This document shows positions 54,899 through 64,000 of a stretch of 64,000 bases of DNA, piece by piece. The stretch comes from Agarophyton chilense (lineage: Eukaryota > Rhodophyta > Florideophyceae > Gracilariales > Gracilariaceae), in assembly GCA_030374765.1 (NCBI GenBank), contig JARGXX010000025.1:1240001-1304000 (forward strand), in the 5' to 3' direction. Both the position numbers and the translations under genes were made by a program. Below the pieces are notes generated by a model. It was not told where the DNA came from. It made no database searches and saw only the letters and a list, made by a program, of their open reading frames with translations. Position 1 is the first letter of the stretch; each line of letters starts with the position of its first letter.

Positions 54899-56095
54899 TT
54901 GCTGGCAGAAGCCCATAAAGGACCAAGATTGGTTCCGATGAGGGGATCGCTCGAATTGTCTGCTTGCTCCACAATGGTGCTGAGCTCCGAGACGTCATGC
55001 GTGACCGCCTGGTATATCTCGGCCTGAAAGCGATTACGGAAGGCAACCGCCTTGTTCATAGCGGCAATATAGCTCGCGGGAAGAGGAAAGCGCTGCTCCA
55101 GGAGCGTGAGAGCATCCTGCAGGGAGCGCAGACCGGGATGGTTGAGGCGAGGAGCACACAAGCTCTGAATCCTGATAAGCACACCACTTATGGCAGGAGC
55201 CGTAACAGGCTCACCATCGCTAGCTGTGGTAGTATCCACCATGAATGATTGCGCAGGCCCAGCAGAAGGAGCAGGAACCGAACGGGGAACGCGAGTAGAA
55301 GAAAGACCAGCGAAACAAGCAGGTGCAGGTGTCGTAGGGACGTGGGTAATACCTTCCGGAGTCTCCATCTCATGGTTAAAGGGCTGAGGGGATCCTCCAG
55401 TCGGTTTCTCGCCTGGTAATACCCGATTCGCTTCACTGGTATGGCTAGCTTCTCGAAGTCCCAAACCTCCCAGCATTGGTCATCCTTCTACGAATGCGAC
55501 AGCGACATCTCCAGGTAGGTCTCCAGCTGGGCAACGGTGTATTCCGTACCAAACATAATCTCATCCACACCAATCTGTCTGATAAGATCCACTGTAGAGC
55601 GAGGAAGCTGGAAGATACGACCAACAGGTGGGAAACCACACTTGTTAACCGCAAGGTCGGGGCAACAGCTGTCCCAGGTGATACCGTCTCGAACAGCTTC
55701 AACAGCTAAAAAGGCAACAGGAACGGCCCACTCCGCGAGAGACAAGGACCAAATGGTATGATTTCACCCCTCGTGTCGGTTGCAATGGCTGCCGAAGTAT
55801 GCCAGCCAGCACTGGAGGAGTTGAAACGCACAACCATTGAAGTACCTCGTAGCCCGCTCACCATTCGGGACGGACAACATACCATTTGCAGCGATTCTCC
55901 GTTGTCTGAGAGAAGGCTTCAGTGAAATGGAAACCATGCATGGTACGGACGAGACTATTCCGACAGCGGATCAGGGCCTCGGTGGCAGTGTCCCCGCCAC
56001 AAAGGTCACGATCCAACCAGTGAATAGTGTTGAAGGATGTGTTGATCATTACCATTTCCGGGTTAGGCTTCAGCCACTTTGTCGATGAACCGACA
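54895..56095 (-). pseudogene. Antisense accessory gene of element C2, N-terminus missing
   Basis: Opposite-strand gene paralogous to 34445-36173. Present are SSTKWLKPNPEM, NTSFNTIHWLDRDL and RCRNS (55858-56090), GRIFQLPRSTVDLIRQIGVD then FGTEY (55488-55745), and the Pro/Ser linker plus helical end (54900-55476), which is an uninterrupted frame. The stop seen in C1 is lost, so the frame runs on over pol to 54553. Everything N-terminal of about 56095 is missing because the sequence there joins element D. Confidence 0.75.
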
Positions 56096-56099
56096 CGAT

Positions 56100-57317
56100 A
56101 CAATAATGCCTATTTGCAATAGGCCAGTTATAATTCCCAGTTATCCAACATCATCGATACGAAATGCATCAGAGAATATGACAATACTGAGCTCGTAGTC
56201 AGCTTCGTCAGTTGGCCTTGGAAAAGCGATAACGATGTTTAGCTTCTTAAGCTTTCTGACCGTGTTGATTTGTTCATTCAAGTGCCTCACGCAGATGTCA
56301 GTTGCTTTCTGTTAAAGATAGCTGCTATAGAATGAGCACAGCGATGGACCGGCAGTCCCTATCCAGATCAATGAGCTGCTGATTGATGCAAATGCGGACT
56401 TCTAAAACTTGTTGAGACTTTCTGCAGACTCTTTTCGTCGCGCGCGAGATGGGATATTTCATGACACCTTCCAGCTTGTCTTCGGCGTTTGTCTCGATTG
56501 TGAAATCACATTTTTGGATGGTGTTAATTCCAAAGAACAGTAGTTCTCCTGGGCCATTGTTGATGAAGCCAAACTTAAACTTATCATTGAAGGCTTCTAG
56601 AAACATTTTTGCACGGTCTCCTTCGCCAGCCACTTTGAGATCATCTATGATTTTGGCTACTATCAGAACCGTTCTTTCATTCTCTTTCTGGTAGAAGAGC
56701 TGCGGTATATTTGCAGACTGTGAGAGGCAAATTTGTCGCATCATGGTGTCAAACGCATTCTGCCACTTCACGTTGGCTTTCACCAATCCATAGGCAGCAG
56801 CCAAATCTAGCCAAACATGAGTAGACTTTATTCTACCTTCTTTGGATGGCCTTACGTATACATCCCTCTGCGCCTCTCCCGTTTGTAGAAAAGAAGCTGT
56901 TACATCGCCCTCGTGTAGCGTCAAGCCACGAAGTGACGCTATTGATTCCAGGATGCGAAGACCGGTAGGAAGGCAAGTTGCACAGTCTTAGCAATTCCCA
57001 TGTTTCATGTCATCCTCATTGCCATGCAGTGCGATACGGGCTTTACGGGCTTTAAGTTTCAGGGAACCGTCATCATTATGTTTGGTCTTATATAGGGTAT
57101 GACTACTTATGACGTTGGAGCCGGGCGGAACGAGCCGGCAAAACACTGGCTCAAAAGTTTTGAGGAAGCTGTCTTCTTCTTTGGTGTACGAAGTGTACAT
57201 TGGATACTGATCAAACACTTGTGCCAGATGTTGAAGGAAAGGCTTCTTTACGAAGTGATCAAGCATTGATTTGAAAACTTTTTCTTCTTTGATTACCACT
57301 TTCAGTGGCACAGCCAC
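56100..57317 (-). pseudogene. Ty1/copia reverse transcriptase, element D
   Basis: Minus strand. LTLHEGDVTASFLQTGEAQR and DVYVRPSKEGR match the copia polymerase, followed by FYQKENERTVLIVAKIIDDL with the active-site DD and ELLFFGINTIQKCDF. The frame from 57767 to 56325 is continuous apart from stops near 57318 and 56988. RNase H is absent: the element stops near 56100 where it meets C2. This polymerase would copy element RNA in an intact element. Confidence 0.85.
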
Positions 57318-57973
57318 TTAGCTTGAGCTGTCAGGCAAGCTATCAGTGTGGTTCCAAACTTCCTTCGTCATATGCAACACTTCAGTTTCACCATCAGCGT
57401 AGTGTAAATTGACATGCCCTTCCGTAGCTTCAGAGTGTACAGTCCTCAGATAATAGGTGTCGTCAAGAGGCCAGAAGACCTCTACCCTATCTCCAACGTT
57501 GGCATTGTTCCCATAGTCATCACCATCAAAGTTGGCATCCAAGCCATGAGAGTCATCATCATCTCGGCTATGCTCGGTCTCATTGATGATTGGTAGTACT
57601 GGCTCAATGTCATTAGCCTTTCTGATGGGATCCAGGCCATCTTGTACGAGCTTTGAGAAGCTAGTATCTGGAAGTGACAACCGAGTGTCTTCAAAGGCAG
57701 CTGATATCTCTCTGCAATTTTTACCTGGCACCGTGATGGAGCGTTCCAGTGTCTCGACATATGCCACTGTCTTCCGGGTGGACCATTACCCCGTTTATAT
57801 TTGTCCTTCTTGATGAAGACCTTTACAGTGTCTCCGGTCGATATGGGTACTTCGGTGATTGACTTAGAACTGAGAATCCGTTCTAACTTTCTTCGAGCAA
57901 TTAACTGGTCTCTTGCAGGAATTGAGGTATCATTTGGCTTATTTCCCACAGGCTTCGTGAACCCTTTTACCAA
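57318..57973 (-). pseudogene. Linker between integrase and reverse transcriptase, element D
   Basis: An acidic region (ETEHSRDDDDSHGLDANFDG and VGDRVEVFWPLDDTYYLRTV) lies between the integrase core and the polymerase. The second part, with VFWPLDD.YY and YADGETEVL, looks like a small beta-barrel reader module. One frameshift near 57,700 separates it from the integrase frame. It is typical of the position in copia elements where integrase C-terminal sequence varies. Confidence 0.6.
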
Positions 57974-58729
57974 TGCGAATGCCGAGTGTTGGTCGTTACC
58001 GTAGAGATCGTTTCAGATGGTCAGAGATTTGTAGGCCGATAGGATATGATCAAAACTGTCGCCAGCCTCTGCCTTGAGGCAGAGAAACATGCTCCTTATG
58101 ATCATATGTTTCGATTCTATTGCGTTTTTAGCATGGCGGCGTGGTGCAACCGGGTGCGGGGGTATTGCGAGCGAGTTACAATAATTTCGGAATGCGCCTA
58201 CCATGAGGTCTTTGTCGCCACGTATAGCATCGCGGTACCAGAAAACCGACACCCAAAGTTCTTCAAATGCTATGAACACTTGTTAAAGAGCAGTTGTTGA
58301 CACAAAGTGGGCTGCGGAGATTATCGACACCAGGTCCATAATGTTCAAAAGAAACAGTTGATCTAGGAACAAGTGATGGACGCACACTACGTTATTGAAT
58401 GACTCAGAGAGAGTGCTTATCGATACTTTCCGAGTTGGTGGAGGAACTGAAGTTGATGGACAGGCTGTGCAGCTAGCCACGATGTCAGAAACTTACCTTG
58501 CAATCGTATGGTTCCATAGATCATTGCGTTGCAACAGCAGCTATAAGTCACTGAAACATGCATGTCCCCAGACATGTTTGTGGACTTTACCCATAATGGC
58601 CTTGACATCAGACCAAGGTGACTTCTCAAGGGTGACAGCCGATAGAAAGTACAAAGTACAATTAAGGTACTTTGTCGAAGAGGTGAACTTCTCAACCGGA
58701 ATGTAGCTGAGGAACCCTACGTTGATCAT
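57974..58729 (-). pseudogene. Copia integrase, element D
   Basis: The pre-integrase part has KHVWGHACFSDL (58541-58580) with His and Cys of the zinc site in mixed frames. The core includes RHAKNAIESKHMIIRSMFLCL and FEELWVSVFWYRDAIRGDKD (58013-58279). The motif KNAIESKH is like that of copia elements of algae and diatoms. The catalytic Asp residues lie in stretches I cannot read cleanly because of stops. Confidence 0.72.
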
Positions 58730-59164
58730 TCATATCGAATCAGGCTCTCCAGCAATGTTGAAACACAGTGCATTACGTCCAAGATGCACGATGTCGGCCT
58801 TACGGGTGACATTTCTACCGATCACCCATTGAGAGGATCCTCCCAAAACTACGTAGATGATTCCGATGACGGCCCCGTTTTCTGATGTGGCCATAAGGAT
58901 TATTGAGCCAAGGATTCTTCGTTGAGGGCTTGCATGTTGACCAGTGCCATACTGCCATCTGGTATGTGCTTCTAAGGAGTCAGGAATCCGGTCCAGAGTT
59001 CCATCAGCAGGAACGCTGAGTTCTTGCGACAGTAGTCGTAATTCCGCTTGGCCGATTGCCCAGTATTGTGCGCCATCGTCTACAAGAGGACCAAGCCTTT
59101 CGGGTACAGAACCAACATTAATAGTGGGTGTATAGCAGACGAGGGAGGCTAATTTAAATGACAA
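58730..59164 (-). pseudogene. Copia protease region, element D
   Basis: A 144-codon open stretch. LVDDGAQYWAIGQAELRLL carries the protease active site, with DDG in place of the common D(S/T)G, and IRYGNKT-type sequence upstream. The C-terminal half (ASPQRRILGSIILM, SSQWVIGRNVTRKADIVHLG) belongs to the second half of the protease fold, including the IGRNVT segment. Same frame as gag upstream and integrase downstream. Confidence 0.78.
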
Positions 59165-59915
59165 CGTTTTGTTGCCATATCTTATGGCCTTGGTGTCACC
59201 GTCAGCGCCATGACGTCATTGTGTCGATGATACAGGAGCATCGAAACTTCTTTCATGGGGTGGTAAGGACCCGTTGGGGTTATGGTTTCTCTTCCAGTGA
59301 ACCTACTTGCCGCAAGTGTCGCAGGGATACTTCATAGTAGGTGACAGTCCCTTGGAGCGATTAAGGTCATTGCTTCTATAGTAGCGAGGCAGAATCCGAG
59401 CAGCACTCGCAGACAGAGGTTGAAAATTGGACGAAGTAGTCGTTACAGGATTATGAACATCATCACACTGGCGCAACACCGACGCTATCTTTTCGTACTT
59501 AACGGTATTCAAGAAGTCCGCTGTGGTGGCCTCCAGTGTCAACGTTGTGTCTGTTGATGCAGCCGCCAATATGGAAACAAGTTGTACGTTCTCAACCGCC
59601 GAGTTTGCCAGGAGCATGAACGCGGTGAGGGCTTCGCGTAGTTGGACCGTTCCTGATTGGGGCATTGAAGTTGGATGCCTGGGCGTCGAATCTGAGTTCA
59701 AAATTTCTGAAGGATTCATTTGTGGCACGCTTAACTTGATGCAGACTAATAAAGTTAGCGTAGACTTCACTGACAACAGAGAGAGAAACTCGTTTGTATA
59801 TAGCCTTACCTATCGATTCTGCACCAGTATCCGAGGAAATGTCGGTGTCAGGAATTGCGGAGCAGAAGTCTCTCGTTCTTCCATACAGTTGACACTTCAA
59901 CATAATCACTGGCAA
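59165..59915 (-). pseudogene. gag of copia element D
   Basis: Minus strand, start near ATG 59913-59915 (MPVIMLKCQLYGR). SLSVVSEVYANFISLHQVKR and SFRNFELRFDAQASNFNA are followed after a frameshift by LREALTAFMLLANSAVENVQ and YEKIASVLRQCDD. It ends in a zinc-knuckle relic CDTCGK-stop-VHWKRN at about 59285-59315. Copia elements encode Gag and Pol in one frame, and here the frame from 59776 to about 57770 is continuous apart from stops. Confidence 0.75.
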
Positions 59916-59935
59916 GGCTACAGGGATCTTAATTG

Positions 59936-60945
59936 AGTTGTAGTCGGGCTGCCTGTCTTGGAATGGAGTCTAGTGCGAGGCAGGTTTGGCATAATCTTCC
60001 TGGTTTCCTTCTACATCATTCCAGAGAACGTTCTTAAGGTGTCAGGAGAATCTTGGACGGCTAGAGGTAATTGAAGAACCTGGTGATGGGCACATAACTA
60101 TGTATTGATCAGTAATAGGGTACTGTGACAGTCATCAGTCAAGCTAATTCTCGTATAGTGGCGGAAGGGCTGACCTTTTAGGTTTTCAATATACTACACT
60201 GACCTTGTAGGTGATGGATGCGAGAGATCATCGGCCATGCAGCTCCGGGCGAGCTACCATCTAGGTGTTGTCAGCCACGTGTAGTGTTGACCTGTACCTT
60301 CTGGTTGAGTAATTGTTAGTACTTGTAATTGTAATTATATTTATTTTAGGACAGTAGTGGCGTGGCCACCTGTCACTGTAGCCAGTGCTGGCCAGGTCTT
60401 TGACACTAGGTCAGAGACCGTGCCTTGCTGGCACCTCCCAGGTGATCTGGAGAGTGCAGTCAACTGCATATAGGGAGCTGCACCTCCCCCATCCAAATAT
60501 AGTAAAAAAGGCACCACTTGGCTCACGACTATACCTTTTGGTTCATCATTTCTCAACTACCACACAGGCTTTCCCGCGCGTCGACGCCTACCATCGTTCA
60601 CCTACACGGTATAGGCTAATTGCCCCGCCGGTTGCCCCTGCCGTTTTTCAAGGTGCCCTGTTACCATCGAGGTTTATTACGTCTACCTTCTAAGGTTGAG
60701 CGTCACCACGCTCCCGAGACAAGACAGTAGCATATCCCAGAGGCGATTGTACGACACTAATCGAACTGTTTCCGTGTGTCGCGGTATTAAGATGACTTTG
60801 GGCGACAGAGGCTGTGTTTATATATAGTTCAGTGTTCAATCTACTGAGAAGTGCTTTATGATACATCTCAATTGGAATAGGCTGTTTCAATGTAATATCT
60901 ATTCTCTCGTGCAAAGTACTTTTAGTCCATGAAATTCATAGCTTG
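59936..60945 (-). other. Presumed leader and 5' LTR region of element D
   Basis: Right of the D gag there is no gene on either strand. The 5' LTR of D should lie here; the minus strand has a TATA-like ACTATATTTGG near 60500. No second LTR copy exists in the window, because the left end of D is truncated, so limits cannot be set. The right edge at about 60945 is where similarity to copy 1 resumes. Confidence 0.4.
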
Positions 60946-61133
60946 ATCTTGCCCAGATCCAAATAAGGTCTCAAAAAAAATTGCGACGGAGCTTGGAGAG
61001 CGACCTGTGTGATGCATCGGTAGCCGTCGCGGCGGGCTGTATCTATTATTCTATTCCAAAAAAGAAGTCTTGCTAGGGTGTCTCTTCGATGATGTTGGAG
61101 AGTGATGAGAAGTTGGTAATAAATAAAGGCCAT
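60936..61133 (-). pseudogene. DDE transposase N-terminal fragment, copy 2
   Basis: Minus-strand frame of 65 codons from ATG 61133 (MAFIYYQLLITLQHHRR, LLFWNRIIDTARRDGYR, ALQAPSQF). It matches the N-terminal part of the remnant at 37474-38330 and is cut at its left end where element D begins. The catalytic part is missing here. Confidence 0.5.
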
Positions 61134-61505
61134 GTTTGTAGCGGTCAGTGGAGAGTTGTTCCGGGTAGAACTTGTTTAAAATTTGAAAAGTGTTTGAAAC
61201 GTCTAATCGTAGAAAAATACACATCCCTTCCGTGGTCTTTTATTTTCCGAAAGTAAAATGTGCGTATTACTTCGCGTGGACAAATTTTTGTTTTCAGGAA
61301 TTTCTATTAAAGGCTCTTGCATTATTTTCATGTTTCTGATTTTTTAATTAAATTTTCAACGCTTAAAACAGGTTTCTGAAATTCTTTAGTCTCATACGAT
61401 GTCGTTTTGAGATAAATTGTTCATCTAAAGCATGGCTGTTTTATAAATGATAAAAGAAAAAAGCACATCACCATAAACGTTTTGATGAAAAGTAGAACCA
61501 AGTAA

Positions 61506-61703
61506 ATGGCTTTAGACTTTTACGTTATTGTCTATGAAGACTTCAAGAGCTCTGATAAGACTGAAGAACAGAAACAATTAAAAAAGGTAGAGAAAGCCAT
61601 AAAAAGAATTTTAACAAAGCGGAGCAAATCTTTTGTCCGATTCAGAATGGAAAATTGCTTGTTGAGAATTCTTCAGAGCTCATCTTTTAATCGCAGACTC
61701 TAA
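61506..61703 (+). CDS. Hypothetical 65-residue protein
   Basis: ATG 61506 to TAA 61701-61703; starts MALDFYVIVYEDFKSSDKTE. Lysine-rich with a probable amphipathic helix (EQKQLKKVEKAIKRILTKRS). In copy 1 the start codon is ATA. No family recognised. Confidence 0.3.
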   Translation: MALDFYVIVYEDFKSSDKTEEQKQLKKVEKAIKRILTKRSKSFVRFRMENCLLRILQSSSFNRRL

Positions 61704-61820
61704 TATGTACCATCAAACCACATAACTTTTGTCGTTTCAAAAACTAAAAGAAAACCGAACTGTTAAGCTGAGAGAATAACGACGAAAACGCGAGGTGCTA
61801 GTCTTACAACTGCTTCAGAA

Positions 61821-62256
61821 TGTTTTTTGTGTTTTTTTGCACGCCCTTTTTGCACGCTTTTGAACGCGTTTGAAGTGGCCTGCATGTGTTCAGTTGGGCT
61901 ACAAGCGATCTACAGTATGTGGCTGCGTCTTGGGCAACATATAGAATGCGATTTCGAATATAACAAAGAGATTGGTGCGAATATCGAAGGTACAACAGCG
62001 CATGTGCGCTTGAGCCCCGGTATTTTTATTGGCTACTATTTGTACGTCGATTACGCCATGAACTTGCATCCCTGGTGTCGGTTTTGCCTACCCGTTAGTG
62101 TAGAGACCATCTTAACACTCTCTTTCCCTTCATAGTTCTCTCTTGGCTCTGTCGTCAATGCTCTTTCCAGTTTCGTGCCTCTAGAATTTCCGTACCGCTG
62201 CAAGCGTCGACGCATCCCTCAACGGTTGGCTCATGGAGATGCCGGCCAGAGGTGAA
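61821..62256 (+). CDS. Hypothetical small protein, copy 2 of 39005-39427
   Basis: Frame from ATG 61827 through 102 codons, with the same in-frame TAG (62133-62135) in the same splice-acceptor-like context and the same continuation. The start region differs from copy 1 by a 13-base insertion (a repeated TTTTTGCACGC unit) that changes the first residues. Confidence 0.33.
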
Positions 62257-62971
62257 TCGCACGGCCAGCAGGTGGTCTTCCTCAGATAATCTCAGATGAA
62301 ATGAGTGGAAAAGAACGTGTCAATGAATAATCTTCCTGCAGTAATACCCTGTAATGATCTTGTAGAATGCAAACTTGGCAATAAGGAGATAAATTTGGCC
62401 TACTGCCGCTCAGACTCACTGCTTTGCGCGCGTACAGGTCTACGGGCAACTTCCGAGAACTCTGCTTACTGAAAGCTTACAATCTTTATGATAGGAAGAT
62501 TTTGCATTTGCGTGGATGTCAAGCTTGTGCTTATTATCTCATCCCTTACTTGAATCTTCTTACCCAGGGCTCATCTTCTGAACATTAGTGATGCATTCCA
62601 TGATAAAATAGCCCATGTATCATCTATTTGGAGAAACATCAATTCATTGTGATTCAGATCTGGGAGGATCGGCCATCCGCAACTAAACCTTGGTTCCTGT
62701 CACGATGGTTGGCTTGTGCTCCACTACACTTCTCTTCAACTTCGTTCACATGTATGTCCGGGAAAGTGTTTTCCTACCCAGTGAAATGAAGGAAGCTGGT
62801 ACAGGTCGGCTTCGCACAATCTCGGCCATCTGATCCGAGAGCCACTGGATGCGTCAAATCTCAGCCTCGGTTTCTACAATAAGACCCATACAATTCAGTA
62901 CTTTGTGTTGCTGCTTGAAACAGAAAACCAGAATTCAAAGCAGCCCTAATGGTTGATCTGACTTTCCGTAC

Positions 62972-63244
62972 TCATTTGATCAAGCTTCCGTCAAAATGCT
63001 TCAGCTTGTTCGCGTTTGCGCCGATGAGAATACCTGTTAATGAATTGTCAAGGTATTGGGGGAAATCAATCACTGGCGTATTTCGTGGAGGCTCATGGTA
63101 ACCATTTTGTTGCCTTTCGAAATGCGCCGCACCCTTTTTGCCTCTCCAACTACAGCTTGTGAATGCCATGTTTTGCTGATAGTCACGCTCACCTTTTGCT
63201 GATGTTGACTCACTTTCATACTTCCTCCGCTCGCGTTCTGCCAA
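62972..63244 (-). CDS. Hypothetical 90-residue protein, copy 2
   Basis: Deduced protein identical to 40141-40413 and divergent from the zinc-finger gene at 63475. No domain recognised. Confidence 0.38.
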   Translation of the reverse strand: MAERERRKYESESTSAKGERDYQQNMAFTSCSWRGKKGAAHFERQQNGYHEPPRNTPVIDFPQYLDNSLTGILIGANANKLKHFDGSLIK

Positions 63245-63474
63245 GCAGGAATGTCGCGGTTCTTTGTGTACGTGGTACCATTTATGGAAACTTCATCTTC
63301 CGTATAAAAGGCAGGTTCTTACTTTGCTCCTCCCATCGACAGGTGCCAGGTTGCCCTTCGCCACGCTAAAGTTTCACTACTACTACTCGCTGAGAACATC
63401 TGAATCACTCTTCGGCACCAGTTACGTTTCTGTTGATTAGGACGATTTGTTTCACATTTTCTCTTTAAACAATA

Positions 63475-64000
63475 ATGAGCTCTCTACCGAAGCTAAACAT
63501 TGACAATCTTCTAAAGGTTGAAAATGGAGAGAGTCTGACTTCCCCAGTAACGCCGGCCACTGAGGGGAAGAAAACGGAACCTGCCAAAACGGAACCTGCC
63601 AAAACGGAACCGGCAAAAACGGAACCGGCAAAAACGGAACATGCGAAAACGGAACTGGTCGAAGGCGAACCGGAGAAGAAACGCCGACGGGTGGGGGGCC
63701 TCCCGGTGAGTGCTCTCGTCAATGAGAAGAACGAAGAGACCCCCATCTCGTGTTCCTACCCAGTTGCCTACTTGCCCCCCATTCAAGTCGATCCGGTCAC
63801 TCCAGGACGGCCAAGGTTCCCGTCTATTCTCTATCAAATGTCAGAGTTTGTGACGCAGCTTGAGGAGAGGTCCGTGAATGGCACTCTACCGTCAATAACG
63901 TCGCTTGGATTGCTTTCCTTTGAAGAACTGGCGGCTGGTATTGTTGCAACAAAGTCGCTTGGTGTTTCTTCGACAAAATCAGCTGATGGCAATCCCTCTC
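63475..64000 (+). CDS. C2H2 zinc-finger protein, copy 2 (cut by window end)
   Basis: ATG 63475 in the same context as copy 1. The N-terminal repeat has five units (four TEPAK and one TEHAK) before TELVEGEPEKKRRR, ten residues more than copy 1. The rest, up to the window end, is nearly identical, for example LEERSVNGTLPSITSLGL; a Pro to Leu change follows (LLSFEELAAG against LPSFEELAAG). The zinc fingers, if kept, lie beyond the window. Confidence 0.82.
   Translation, partial: MSSLPKLNIDNLLKVENGESLTSPVTPATEGKKTEPAKTEPAKTEPAKTEPAKTEHAKTELVEGEPEKKRRRVGGLPVSALVNEKNEETPISCSYPVAYLPPIQVDPVTPGRPRFPSILYQMSEFVTQLEERSVNGTLPSITSLGLLSFEELAAGIVATKSLGVSSTKSADGNPS
63568..63660 (+). repeat. 15-base coding minisatellite, copy 2
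   Basis: Five units coding TEPAK or TEHAK; copy 1 at 40738-40800 has three. Confidence 0.8.

Larger units (their letters stand above)
60952..64000. repeat. Segmental duplication, zinc-finger end, copy 2
   Basis: Aligns with 38140 to about 41145 and continues past the window end. Identity is visibly lower up to about 61500 and almost complete afterwards, apart from small indels such as the 13-base duplication near 61840 and the minisatellite. Confidence 0.92.

Noticed and set aside
63465-63837. Minus-strand frames over the zinc-finger gene, also at 40633-40975 and 41156-41665
   Set aside because: Complements of the zinc-finger coding sequence; repetitive composition (Phe/Arg from the TEPAK repeat) explains their length.
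1-64000. tRNA, rRNA, CRISPR arrays, bacterial operons or a prophage
   Set aside because: None seen on either strand. The only tRNA-related sequence is the retrotransposon primer-binding site. Composition and gene types are eukaryotic.

Overview
The window is eukaryotic nuclear DNA made mostly of decayed transposable elements, with very few host-type genes. Evidence for a eukaryote is LTR retrotransposons of both the Ty3/gypsy and Ty1/copia classes, chromodomains, TATA-box LTR promoters, a three-finger C2H2 protein gene and start sites in CCACCATG contexts. I cannot fix the species from sequence alone. A red alga is my best guess, because the copia integrase motif (KNAIESKH) resembles elements of algae and diatoms, but that is an inference.

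Layout. 1-17364: element A, a minus-strand Ty3 chromodomain element whose left LTR lies outside the window. It carries a solo LTR of family B (987-1653) and a complete family B element (7910-16896) inserted in its primer-binding site. 17365-18505: flanking DNA. 18506-28466: element A', a second family A copy with both LTRs, also on the minus strand. 28467-36173: a Ty3 element of a third family, C1 (plus strand, no LTR pair found). 37474-38330: a broken DDE transposase. 38700-41920: near-single-copy DNA with a C2H2 zinc-finger gene. 41921-45600: no clear gene. 45600-64000: a second, diverged copy of much of the above, namely flank 45805-46503, a Mutator-like fragment, a solo family A LTR (48436-48881), element C2 (to about 56095), a truncated copia element D on the minus strand (56100-59915), and a second zinc-finger locus cut by the window end.

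The window therefore shows a large direct duplication. The first copy has been inflated by the A, B and A' insertions; the second keeps the empty site of A and a solo LTR at the site related to A'. Divergence between the copies is uneven, with a sharp rise in identity near 38.70 kb / 61.51 kb.

The most unusual system is an extra gene of about 580-800 codons encoded on the strand opposite to gag-pol, between the pol stop and the 3' LTR. It is present in two clearly different Ty3 families (A/A' and C1/C2), shares recognisable motifs and domain order between them, starts next to the LTR in a CCACCATG context, and ends tail-to-tail with pol with an overlap of only a few bases. Family B, which is otherwise closely comparable to A, lacks it. 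All retrotransposon genes here are interrupted by stops or frameshifts, so none is likely autonomous; B is the best preserved.
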